Origin: Quillaja saponaria
Taxonomy: Eukaryota > Streptophyta > Magnoliopsida > Fabales > Quillajaceae
Assembly: GCA_029379385.1 (NCBI GenBank)
Contig: CM055610.1
Span: forward strand, 21,353,422-21,417,421
DNA: 64,000 nt
Direction: 5' to 3'
Below, one piece after another: positions 33,976-46,003 of the stretch; the stretch's first letter is position 1, and each line of letters begins with the position of its first letter. A program made the translations under genes and the position numbers. The notes under the pieces were generated by a model, which saw only the letters and a list, made by a program, of their open reading frames with translations, did not search any database and was not told the origin of the DNA.

Positions 33976-36612
33976 TAGTGCCGTCCGAGTCATATCTTCA
34001 GTTGTTGGGGCCCACTAAAGGTGATGATGTCTAAATAGTTAATTAGGAGCATTGGCTAAAATGCATAACTAATAAACTTAATATAAAAAATTAATACATT
34101 CAAGTTTTCAAAAACTATAGATAAATGTAAAATCACCGATTTTAACTTACAAAAAATAATATAAAAAAAATCACCAATTCTATCATTATTTTACAAAAAA
34201 TTAAATAGTTCATAATTTCGTAATACAATATCATTTTCATTACTAGTTTAATTCAATAAAAAGATAATATTTAAATGTTTATTAAACAATATATTCTCCC
34301 ATTTTTATTATTATTTTTTCTTCCATTATCATAAAAGAATAAAATCTGCACATATATTCACAATGGGTGCAATACAATATATGCGAAAATTCTCATGAAA
34401 TGAAAACAGTCGGATATTTCTATGAAAAATTATAAGACTTCAACAGCTTTTGACATATTATCATTGAAGAATCCATCTTGGATATAAAAAAGAATATTGT
34501 GAATTCCGAAATTGCATTAAATCAACACCAACAAGTAGCAGCTTTTTGATATTGTATATGTATATATTTATTCTGTGGTCGTAATCTCGTTTATTTTTCT
34601 TACTAGTCTGTTTGGATCACTTCAGTTTAAGTTTCTTGTAAGTTAACTAAATAAATATCTTGAGATATTTATATTTTTTAATAAAATATCTAATTAAAAA
34701 TTGATTTAATGTTAGATATTTCCTATCTAGTTTTTGCTCATATTTTGAGTAATAATTTTTTTGATTCAGCTAAGACTAAAAATTTGTAAAAACTTACTCC
34801 TAACATCTTTCTTCAAAAATTAAACTTTATGTAATTAATAAATATAATACATATTCTTGATCACGAGACTAATCTCTTTATAATTAATATTTAAATTGTA
34901 TGTCTACACATAATTCGCCGGGGTTGAGGAGATTATGTACAATATAGCATACTATGTTGACATCGAAGGCTTATGGGTTTTAGATTAAGTACTATTTGTT
35001 AACATATTACCTTAAGTACAATTAATAATGTATAAATACTTATCATAAAAAACGATATATAAATAATTGCTAAAAAAATTAAAACAAAAGCAAATGCCTT
35101 TATCACGAGTAAATGGTAGTTTGTGCTAAATTAATAAAAATTCAAACTGCCCTCGGATATCCAAAATGCAAGATTCGAAATTCTTTCACTAGTTTATTGG
35201 TCGTGTCTTTCAACATATAACTATTTTTGCAAATTATACGTTATGATAAATAATTATTTTAGTTTTGTTAATAATTTTTTTCTGTGTCCATGCAATACTA
35301 GTTTAATAATTAAGGAGGAGTCACTGAGATAATAAGATATTATATTTAAATTCTAGCATAGTTATTTTAAAGTCTTCTTTTACTTCATACATATAAATAA
35401 AGACAAAGACGTGATTATATATTAGATTCTTATAATTTGATTAAAAGTTACTTCAATTCATATATTTCAAAAGGTTAAAATATTGTCATATAATATCAAA
35501 ACAAATATAATGTAGTCTATATTATCAACTCCCGTCCATTTTATTTACATGAGATTACTTGTCCTTATAAATACCTATGTGGCTTGCCTACATAGACTAA
35601 CGAACTAATACAATATCAAATAATTAGTTTTATGAGTAGCATGTAAATGACTTCTTTTTCTTTTCTTTTTTCCTATTATCTGGTACAATTCACAGAAGCA
35701 GTTGATATCAAGAATTAGATTGCGTGATTTTAAAAATTAAAAAATGATATTTTTTGGTTTTAAAGATGAGGGATTAAAGTAATTTTTTTGTTTAATTATA
35801 ATATCTAAAAGTATAATTAAGTCAAAAATAAATAATCAAATGGCAGTCTAATTAAGTGCAACAAACTTTTTGTACCTTGCACTTAACATAAACACAACTA
35901 TCCATAGTTTTATTTATTTATTTATTTATTATGATATGATGTTTAGTGATGTGCATTTTGGTCTACGCAGCTAGCACTATATTAAATAAATGATTAATAT
36001 CCCATTATACTATGCAATTTGGACTATCTATCAGCTTGGATTCCCGCTAATAAAATTAGATTTTCATCAAATACATTAGGTTATTTTAGAATTTTCTATT
36101 AGAATTTTTTTAATCGAAACAATTCACTCTATTTTTTAATTTAAAGTTGTATTATTTAATTTATATTATAAAATTAATTTATTTTGAATCATTCTAATTT
36201 TAAACTTAATCTTAACAACGAGTATAATATTAATTATAACTCTAATTTTAACCATAATTCTACTAAAATATATTTTTTAAAAGTTATTGTAAACAAATAA
36301 TTCTTTCTTTTTTTTTGGGTAGAGAAACAAATAATTCTTTAGAAATTTGAAGGGATTCAAATCCTACTTTTTGGGGGTAGAGAAACAAATAATTCTTTAG
36401 AAATTTGAAGGGATTCAAATCCTACTTTTTGGTGTACAAAAAAGGATCGATTTCCATCCCTAATCATTGGCTCGACTCTATTCCCGTCAAACCTCTCGCC
36501 TCTCATTCACCATTCCAAGCTCTCCACGTCTCCTAATAAGGTTTTTCTTCCAAATGTCGCAAAATGACTGAGTCCGCTGCATTTTCTCTCACTTCATTAC
36601 CTTCACCAATCC
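33976..36612. other. AT-rich intergenic spacer
   Basis: No coding signal. Very AT-rich with (TTTA)n near 35908-35930. A 58-bp tandem duplication occurs at about 36319-36431, just upstream of the ORP leader. Confidence 0.6.
36319..36431. repeat. 58-bp tandem duplication upstream of ORP
   Basis: Two adjacent copies, nearly identical, of a 58-bp unit beginning GTAGAGAAACAAATAATTC and ending CCTACTTTTTGG. The period was measured from the AGAGAAAC word at 36321 and 36379. The near identity suggests a recent event. Confidence 0.9.
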
Positions 36613-36844
36613 ATGGAGCCTCTCTACACTAAATACAGTCGCACTGAGACAGAAAAAAAACTAATTTCTTATTTAACTAATCATCATAATCAACCAACCG
36701 CCTCATATTTAAAACTTACTGGGCATCATACCACAGCAGGTTTCTTTGTTTCGCGTCTTCACCACTCTCTGCCACCTCATCTGACCGGGCCACCCCTACC
36801 TCCGCCTCCTTTTCTCTCCGACCACTTCATCCCCATCTTGTTCA

Positions 36845-36868
36845 ACTCTCTCTCTCTCTCTCTCTCTA
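36845..36868. repeat. (CT)n microsatellite in the ORP leader
   Basis: About 12 CT dinucleotides, a typical plant 5'-leader microsatellite, about 210 bp before the ORP start codon. Confidence 0.8.
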
Positions 36869-36989
36869 ACAAAGAATCATTTATCTCTGCTCCACCGTAA
36901 CCGTTTTATCCCAAAACTCACGCAATTTTCACTTTTCTATTTTCTGTTACACTACTGCCTCTCTCATCATTTCGATCATCATTGATAAC

Positions 36990-37154
36990 ATGAAGCTTCT
37001 CATCGCCACCCTTCAATCGCCTCCACGTCGGTATCGTGAAATTCAACGATCTGACCATTCTTTCGCATTAATTCTATATGCATCATTTTTTTGCCTCTGC
37101 GATTTCCGACCATTCTGCTCCTGTCAAACCCTCACCTCCTCCTTCTTTCACTGA
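36990..37154 (+). promoter_or_regulatory. Out-of-frame upstream ORF overlapping the ORP start
   Basis: An ATG at 36990 opens a 54-codon frame that ends at the TGA at 37152-37154, beyond the ORP ATG at 37078 and in another frame. If transcription starts upstream of 36990 this would reduce initiation at the main ATG. A TSS further downstream would remove it. Confidence 0.4.
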
Positions 37155-40100
37155 CTTCAGCATGCCTCCTCTACCAGCTGCCACTGCCGCTGCTCTTAGA
37201 TCCGATTTGATTCCTCGCCCCAACAATCACAACCACAACCATAATCATAGTTATTTGAGCAATTGTTCTAGTAGTAATGGAGATTATGGGCGGATGAGTC
37301 AGCGGGAGCAACAGCCTGTGGTGGTGGACGTGAAGATTAATGACTTGGTTGGGAATGGAATTGCCGGGATACTACATAAGTGGGTCAATTATGGTAAGGG
37401 TTGGAGACCTCGATGGTTCGTGCTTCAAGATGGCGTTTTATCCTACTATAAGATTCATGGACCCGATAAGATAATCGTCAATCAAGAAACCGAGAAAGGA
37501 TCCAAGGTCATCGGTGAAGAATCCATGCGTAGAATTTCCCGCCACCAGAATTCCATTTCCCACCTCCACCTCCCCCGCAAGCCTTTCGGCGAAATTCATC
37601 TCAAGGTCTCTTAATCCATACATATAATGTTGTCTGTATTTATTTTCTGACTTGTTTTCTTTTTATATGTATACTTGGACATTGTGGATTTGTGGTTTAC
37701 TTTCGGTTGTAAACTGATTTTAGTTCCTGTTTCCATTTCTAATGTTTTACTTTCTCGATTATCCGGGTCGTTACCAGCTCAAAATAAAAATCTTTATTAT
37801 GAAGCTAAACAGTCATTATTTAGTCAATTTTTAAAATATCTGCACTATTTTCATGTCAATAGCTACAAAATATATGCGTAGTATATAAACCTGCATTCCG
37901 GTTCAATTTTCCATTCTGATACTCAGAAGATATAAATATTACTAAATCTTTGTTACACAGATGTCTCCAATTTGACAATCATTATAAGGGTCTAAGGTAT
38001 ACCAGAAGAGGAAGAGTGAATCCTTTTGTCCAGTTTTCTTGATTAAGGCAATTGGTAACATGCATTTATTTCAGTTTATTTGTATTTTGATTAGAGGGAA
38101 GGTTTCTGTAGGTTTCAACCATACGTGAAAGCAAATCCGATGACAAACGCTTTTCCATTTTCACTGGAACAAAGAGACTCCACTTGAGGGCTGACACACG
38201 TGAAGACAGAGTTGCTTGGATGGAGGCATTGCAGGCTGTGAAAGATATGTTCCCTCGGATGTCCAACAGTGAGCTAATGGCTCCTTTAGACAATGCCACT
38301 ATTTCGACTGACAAGCTAAGGCAGAGGCTTTCTGAAGAAGGTGCTAGTGAGGCTGCCATCCAGGAAAGTGAGCAGATTGTGAAAAGTGAGTTTTGTGTAC
38401 TACAGAACCAACTTGTGCTGCTAAAGCAGAAGCAGTGGCTTCTCATCGACACACTACGCCAGTTAGAGGTACATCCAATGAAAACTATAAAACTTTATGC
38501 CTGTCGAACTGGGAATTCTTCTTCGGTTTCTCGTACTACACAGAATGCTGCTCACTTTCAATGCTGTCTAAACCTCTCAAAAAGTTTACTTAGGAGGATT
38601 TGGGGTTTGTGATTTCATTTTTCTTTTAAATGAGGCTATTTCTTAGTCCTCTGTTGTGTTTAAGCTTCTAGGTCCACAATTTGCTATTTATTGGTTTTTT
38701 TCTTGGTCTCTTTTTTTTTTTTATAGACTTCAGGAGAACTGAACCATTTTTGTATATTTTTGAATATATCATTTGATTTTTTCATTTTTTTTTTCCTTTT
38801 GTAATTCAGTTGTGTTACTAATTGATATAGGCTTTCTGTGTTGGACTTGTTCCTAATTCAATTGTGTTACTAATTGATATAGGCTTTCTGTGCTCGACTT
38901 GCTCCATTCCTGCAGTATTCGTAATAAGGTTGTTATATTAAGGAATTATTGGCTAAATTCTAAATTAATAGGTGTGGCTAATGTTCTCCTATTGTCTTGT
39001 GCCTTCTTTTTTTCCTTTTGTTGGCAAGGTTTGAGTCCATGATCTACCATAAATTCACGCCGTTATGTATGCTAAATTAGCAGGAGAATCCTCTCAAAAG
39101 TTTATACCTACAAAATAGTGTGTATACGAAATACTGTAAGAGGTGTGTAGAATTTCATATATATTAAAACAAGTGACCTGTTATCTAACATAGTTATTTG
39201 TTTTTATTATTGTGTATTTGCTTCTTACAACAGAACTTTATACAAGCTAAAAGATATGTAGGGGGTAGAATATATGGATACTTGACCTAACTTATTTAGC
39301 AAAGAGTGCATCAGTACTTTTGTTTTGATGATTGCTAGGCCTGAAATCCAAATAAGTGAGGTACATCATTAAGGTTTGGAAATTATTGAGATACAAGTAT
39401 AGACTGGGTATGAATTTTCCATGTGTGAATTTCTTGTTCTGTAAACAGGAGGTTCTAATAAAGCAAAAATAATCTCTATTCATCTAGATGATGTGCAGGC
39501 TGGGAGATTTTGGTATTATTGTTAAAGGCCTAGGTAGGGTGGAAAATGGGATAGATCTTGATTTTGAATATGTCACAACTCACATCTGAAGTTGACTACA
39601 TGTAGAACTCTGCTGTTTTGCTTAATCCTGCCCTGTTAACTCTTTCTTTCTTTTTTCTTTTGTCGGGGTTGGGGGGCGCTTAGTTTGAAGAGAATTCCTC
39701 AAAATAGTGAGGAATTTTTGGTCATTCATCAAAAGTAAACAGTCTTGATACATTTTGTTCTCTTGAGATGCTATCAATATGCATGACATTAACTGCATTA
39801 GTCTCCTGACAAAAAAATTGTCGAGGATAAGCGATTACTCTAAAAATCTTGAAAAGCTGAAAAATAATATAGAATAGCTGATTGCATAAAGAAATGGAAG
39901 CTGATGGTTATGCACAGTCTTAGTTTGCTATTATTGACGGAAAAAATTGTGCCTTGAAGTTGGAGACTTCACTTGTTGATTTGAGTTGGCTTTGAAGATC
40001 TTTTCTTTTTATGAAGACTTTGAAGATCATTTAGTGATAAAATTCCTGTTATAAATATTGCATTTTTCGTAATTATAATTGCATTAGCCATGAGTTATTG

Positions 40101-43100
40101 GCATCTTAAACTTCCACAAGTGTAAGATCTGTTTACCTGGAGATACTTATTCCATGTTAACTTGAGAAGTAATTTTATACTTTTCTTGTGCGGTAAGAAA
40201 CTTCCATTTAAACTGTATTATTGTAGACAGAGAAGGTTGATCTGGAGAATACAGTTGTTGATGAGAGTCAGAGACAGTTGAATGATCAAGGGGCTTCCTC
40301 TAGAACAAGGCAGGAAAAGTTTAGTGGTAAGTCTTTGTACAATAACCTTTTTATTAGCCAAGTGGTTGTATGTATTAAATAAGATTTGTCTATTCATTAA
40401 TGTTTGGCTTCAATTTTTTAGCAGTTGCCTCATTAGGCAATTTGTCTTCCTTTTGTTGGAAATGGATGAGATAAGTCTGGATTGTCTCAACCACTGGTGT
40501 AGTATATCATTAGCTTGTGATGCATTTTATTGGAGGACGTTTCAATTTTTATTCTCTTTAGATATAGGCCAATTTCTTCTGGTTCCTCTCTATTGTTGAA
40601 TCATATTTTAAGTAAAGATGATTAATATTTCCTGGTTATACTTATTATCCAACATATCTATCCTTGCTGCTCCTATTTATAATCAGTTGCATATTTTATT
40701 CTCTTATTTTCAGAAGGAAGTGCAAGTGAATCTGAGGATGATAATGAGAGAGTTGAAGCTGCAGAAGAGGAAACAGATGATGACGACAATGCATTTTTTG
40801 ACACTCGTGATTTTCTGTCTTCCAGTTCTTTTAAAAGTAATGGGTCTGATTTTAGGATTTCATCATTCTCTTCAGATGATGACGGGCTTCATGCACTTGA
40901 ATCAGAAGATGATCTAGATCTTTCCATTAGATCTGTTGGAAGCAACTATCACTACATTAAGCGGCGCAAAAAATTGCCTGATCCTGTTGAAAAAGAGAAA
41001 GGTGTCAGTCTTTGGTCAATGATTAAGGATAATATTGGGAAGGATCTAACAAAAATCTGTCTTCCTGTTTACTTTAATGAGCCTCTCTCCTCCCTGCAAA
41101 AATGTTTTGAAGATTTGGAGTATTCGTATCTCATTGACCGGGCATATGAATGGGGAAGAAGGGTAAGTCTGGATAAGAACTTGATACCTTTGTTTAAATT
41201 TTGATAAATAAGTTTAGATTGCAGTAATTGTAATCATATTACTTTCGAATTTCTGTACGAACTCACAGCTAACAAGCCTCTGCTTTCAGGAAGATCGTTT
41301 CTCATCTAATTGTGTTCCATATATCTACTTTATATTTTCCCTTGTGTTCTTTTGAAACTTAGTTAATCAGTGATGTGTATATTCCAATTTTCCTTGCTTA
41401 AGTTCCGTATAGCTGAAGACATGAAAGTTCAGTTTCCAGATTCTGCAAAAAGAAAATCCTTGTTCCTATAAATAAAGGAGTTCATGATTACGAAATTTAT
41501 TGATTTCTTTTTTATTGGCATCTGGTTGAGACAAGCTTTTTTATTAGCCTGTTTTTTTTTTCACATAATTGGATATTTTAAAATTAAAGCAGCCATTTCT
41601 ATAGATGTTTTGACTTTATAAAGTGTGTATATACTCTAGGCTGTTGAGTTAACATTTTGTTTTGTAAGACAATCTTCTGACTAGAATATCATGGTCCCAT
41701 CAACAGTCTACCTGCTGCAGTTTCTATTCACTATTGAGTGCAGTGTTTCCTTTTCAACTAAACTTTGTGATAACATGATTCACGCAGGGTAATAGCCTCA
41801 TGAGAATTCTCAACGTGGCTGCTTTTGCGGTATCTGGATATGCTTCAACCGAAGGAAGAATGCGTAAACCATTTAACCCACTATTAGGGGAAACATATGA
41901 AGCTGATTACCCAGATAAAGGACTCCGTTTTTTCTCAGAGAAGGTTTTACTTGCCCCATTTCTCCAGTGTTGTTATGAATGTCATATTTTCTTTACTTTG
42001 CGTATCTTGAGTTACTATGCTAATGTTGGTGCCTTAGTGAAGTTTGGCATAATGTTTTAACCCAGTTAAAAATTCTAGTGTGGTTCACATTGCTGTTCAA
42101 TTCAGGTTGAAAATTCTGTTATTATCATAGTCAGACCAAATAAAGCAAGTGTGTTGAAGTTTGATATCAATGTCAATCCCCTTTTTCCATGTGGCTTAAG
42201 TTTTTGGTGCTATTGTTAATGTTATTACTGATTATTGATATTGTTTTTTGTATTTAAAATGTCTTTTAGATTATAAAAGTGACGTAATATTCATTATTTC
42301 TTTACCAAGTTTGTAGACACAAAACAAATTATAAATGTAACAGAGATAGTTTATGCTGGATGCTGCACGGGAAGAAAGTAATTTGTCTCTCATTTTCTCT
42401 CTCTCTCTTATATAAATTGATTTGGCTGTGAAGGGGGCTGGGATATTAGGTTCTTTTTAATTCATTCTTTTAGTTCATTATGAAATATAATCTACATACG
42501 GAAATGAAGAACCTGCAATACGCTGGTATTACTTTACATCTTTTGTGGCTACTTTGGTAATGGAAAAGGAATGAGGTGTACAAGAGATGATAACTCCTTC
42601 TATTTTAATTTTTTCCTTCTGAGAAATTACCAGATTGACTGAAGAAAGTAGTTTATTTAATACATAAACTAACACAGAAGGCCTGTGTGCCTACTGCCTA
42701 GGTCACAAAGTCAATGACTAATGTAATGGATTCAGGTCAGGAATGGGAGAAGGATTTGGTTTTCACAATCTTTTGCTCCCTTTTTGAAATTGTTGAGTTT
42801 TTCTCTTATTGTGTCAGGTCAGTCATCACCCTATGGTTGTAGCATGTCATTGTGACGGTACAGGATGGAGATTTTGGGGAGATAGCAACTTAAAGAGCAA
42901 ATTTTGGGGTCGATCAATCCAGCTTGATCCTGTTGGTGTTTTGACTTTGGAATTTGATGATGGGGAAATTTTTCAGTGGAGCAAGGTACGTTTTAACTTT
43001 CAAGTGGTTCAGCTGAAATTCTGTCTTTATCAGGTTCTATATTGAGATTTGTTTGTTCCCTCAGGTTACTACATCAATATACAATCTCATTTTGGGAAAG

Positions 43101-46003
43101 CTATACTGTGATCACTATGGTACAATGCGTATAGAGGGAAATTGTGAATACTCATGTAAACTGAAATTCAAGGAACAGTCCATTATTGATCGAAATCCTC
43201 ATCAGGTGCTCTATAATTCTTTCAAGTACTCTGTCCTGGATAGATGTCTTATAGGCCCTTTTATTGAAGTAGGATGATTATTTGATATTTAGTTGTCATT
43301 TCTGCATTACTCTTTACATTGACAACATCATAGCTAAGTAATCAGAGTGATTGAAATTGGAAAATGGTGTAGCTCGTTTAACATCTTATAGTTGCATAAA
43401 GTAAACCTGAAACCTTTGATTTTATTATTTACTTAGTATCTGGAGGAACATCTTGGTTTCTATCAGAATAACGGGATGGTTTCATGCTCTGTTAATACTC
43501 ATGAAGTATGAATATTGGACTTAAAATCATGAAATTGGACTTTGAAAGAAATAAATTAAGGAAATAAAAATGAATAGCTTTGTTATAATGGTTATATGGT
43601 GATGAAGTGCAGAAGCAGCAGCAAAAGAAGTGAGATGAAAAGTTGGAGTATATATCAGTTCTTTCATCATGTGGTTCTTATTTATTGCGTATATAGTTAG
43701 ACACGCACACGCATATGTGCATTGTGTTTTTATATGTACACAATAGCCAACCCATAATGAGAGTACCATTTTTTAACTCATCTCTTTAGCTGGGCACATT
43801 GTTATTCCATAAGGAATCTGAATCTGTGTCTGTATTAAGCTATAGATTTTCTAGTTTTGAGTACTTACGATCACAGTGGGAGAATTTCTTACTTTTGTTA
43901 TCTGTTTTCCTTGTATTTTACGTTGCTATGTTAAGTAATGAAATTATTAATTGGGATTAGATCGTTATATCATAAGATCAGGGATTGATCCTATAACGTC
44001 CAATTGATGGACATTACGGAAGACTGCTGTGTGAAGTGTTAGAGCAACTGTATTTTTGCTAGTGGATCTTATCCCATCATTAAGAATACATCTTTTTTTA
44101 TTTTGAAGTTATGACATTTGAGAGACAATGACCATCAACAAGCAGGATCCTGTCTTGCAGCTTGATGCATGACCATTTTAAAACTCATCTGCTGAAGTGA
44201 AGCACTGGTATCAATTGGCAGAGTAAAATGTCAGGGATAATAAGACTTGGGAATAAATTATCTAGGTTCAATTTAGACCCTGTCTGTGTCTCCAAAGGCA
44301 TTGATTTGCCTTTGGCATTCCATATCTGTAGTTCTGTACTCATAGTTCTACTGGTTTCCTGCTTTTGCTGGATAGAGTTGAAAGAGAAAAGTGGGAAGTA
44401 TGTTCGGACTGCATTAAATAAGGTTTAACTTTGTCTATTTTCTAGCAAGATAGATACTGTTATAGCATATGTTGCATTTACTGCATTGCTAAACAGTGCA
44501 ATATCCTTTTTGGTGATGTTACTTGACTTGGTCTCGCAGACAAGCATAGATAGTTTGTTTTAGTACACCCGGCATCTCAGAACAGTTTTGACATGCATCT
44601 GAATAGTGTAATCCCAGTATTGCCTGATTTATTGATCCATGTATGTCTCAGGGTGCTAAAAATTCTATAGAACTTCACTTATCTGGAAAACGGAAAACTA
44701 CCTTTTTGTAAGTAAAACAGCGATAGTGATTCTTTCATTATGACATGCTACAATTGGGACTGAACGAGATTTATGTTTCCTTTGATATCTAGAGTCTAGA
44801 AATTTTGTCAAGGACTGATGATCACTCAGCTCCTATTTGACTGTTTTCCAGGTACATGGCGTTGTTCAAGATAGGAATGGGAAAACAGTGGCTACTCTGT
44901 TTGGTAAGTGGGATGAGAGCATGCATTATGTGATTGGAGAAGCTGGGAAGGGAAAAGGATACGAGACCGTGTCTCAAGCCCACCTCCTCTGGAGGAGGAG
45001 CAAGCCTCCTATGTTTCCTACTAGATATAATTTCACACGCTTTGCCATTACGTTAAATGAACTAACTCCTGGATTGAAGGTGAGTGTTTTGACAAGTTCA
45101 CTTGAATGTCCTTTGTGTTGCCGATCTGTCATCTGGTATCATGTTAAATTAATGTTGGTTCACTTCAATTTTGTGCTGCATATTCCTTTGAATTGGAGTT
45201 ACTAGATGTACTCTGATGTCTTGATGTCAGTATGCTGTCTGAGTCTTGAGTTTGTTTTGGTAATTTACTGGGGCATTCATTTTCATTTTTGCTTTAAATG
45301 CAGGAAAATTTGCCGCCTACAGATTCCAGGCTTAGACCTGATCAGAGGTATTTGGAAAATGGGGACTATGAGATGGCAAATTCAGAAAAGTTGCGGCTAG
45401 AGCAGCGGCAACGGCAGGTACAGTTTATTTTATATTTTGCCGCATTGTTGGCTCTACTTGTAGGTTAGTGTTCAAGGAGGGGTTGTTTTGAGCTCCAATA
45501 ATTCAAGCATGCCTAAATTCTCAAAAGAATAATTGGGCATCCCCCTGTAAAGTTTTTCTTCTCGTCAGTCGTACACTATTTTCAAGGCTTGATCTCATTT
45601 CCAACTGTTGATCCCAGAAAGGGGAGATGCCATGTTGACCTAAAGGTTACCATCATTGTGATGCAGCAGCAAAGGAGAAATAGAGAGGAGAGAATACTAG
45701 TTGGAGAGGGATACATAATACTCACTAGGGCAAACACTCAATAACTCATCAATTCATAATACTCAAATCAGAATAAAAGAATACATAATACTCAATTCAT
45801 TGTGAATGATATGTTGTGATTTCAAATTTATTCAGGCTCGGGCTATGCAAGAGAGAGGCTGGAAACCAAGGTGGTTTTCAAAGGACAAAGGAAGCGGTAC
45901 CTACCACTATATTGGTGGGTATTGGGAGGCCAGAGAACAGGGAAACTGGGAGTCATGCCCTGATATCTTTGGCCAAATTCCATCTGATCATGTATCTGAT
46001 TGA
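37078..46003 (+). CDS. ORP2A: Oxysterol-binding protein-related protein, ORP2A type
   Basis: Ten exons: 37078-37605, 38112-38468, 40227-40326, 40714-41162, 41788-41943, 42818-42985, 43065-43205, 44852-45079, 45304-45417 and 45836-46003. All join in phase to give 802 aa. After a Pro/His/Asn-rich leader, a PH domain runs from about residue 98 to 230 ([20 protein letters not shown]). A helical segment, then an acidic Ser-rich linker ([13 protein letters not shown]) and the ORD lipid-transfer domain (about 425-780) follow. The ORD carries the ORP signature as EKVSHHP, with E-K at the end of exon 5 and VSHHP opening exon 6. It ends with a basic coiled stretch and RGWKPRWF. Order and sequence closely match Arabidopsis ORP2A/ORP1 proteins, which bind phosphoinositides via PH and move sterols or other lipids at membrane contacts. 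An out-of-frame upstream ATG overlaps the start; Met27 is an alternative start. Confidence 0.93.
38803..38907. repeat. 52-bp tandem duplication in ORP intron 2
   Basis: AATTCAGTTGTGTTACTAA and its continuation to about 38854 repeat from 38855 with a few substitutions (AATTCAATTGTGTTACTAA). The period is 52 bp. Confidence 0.85.
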
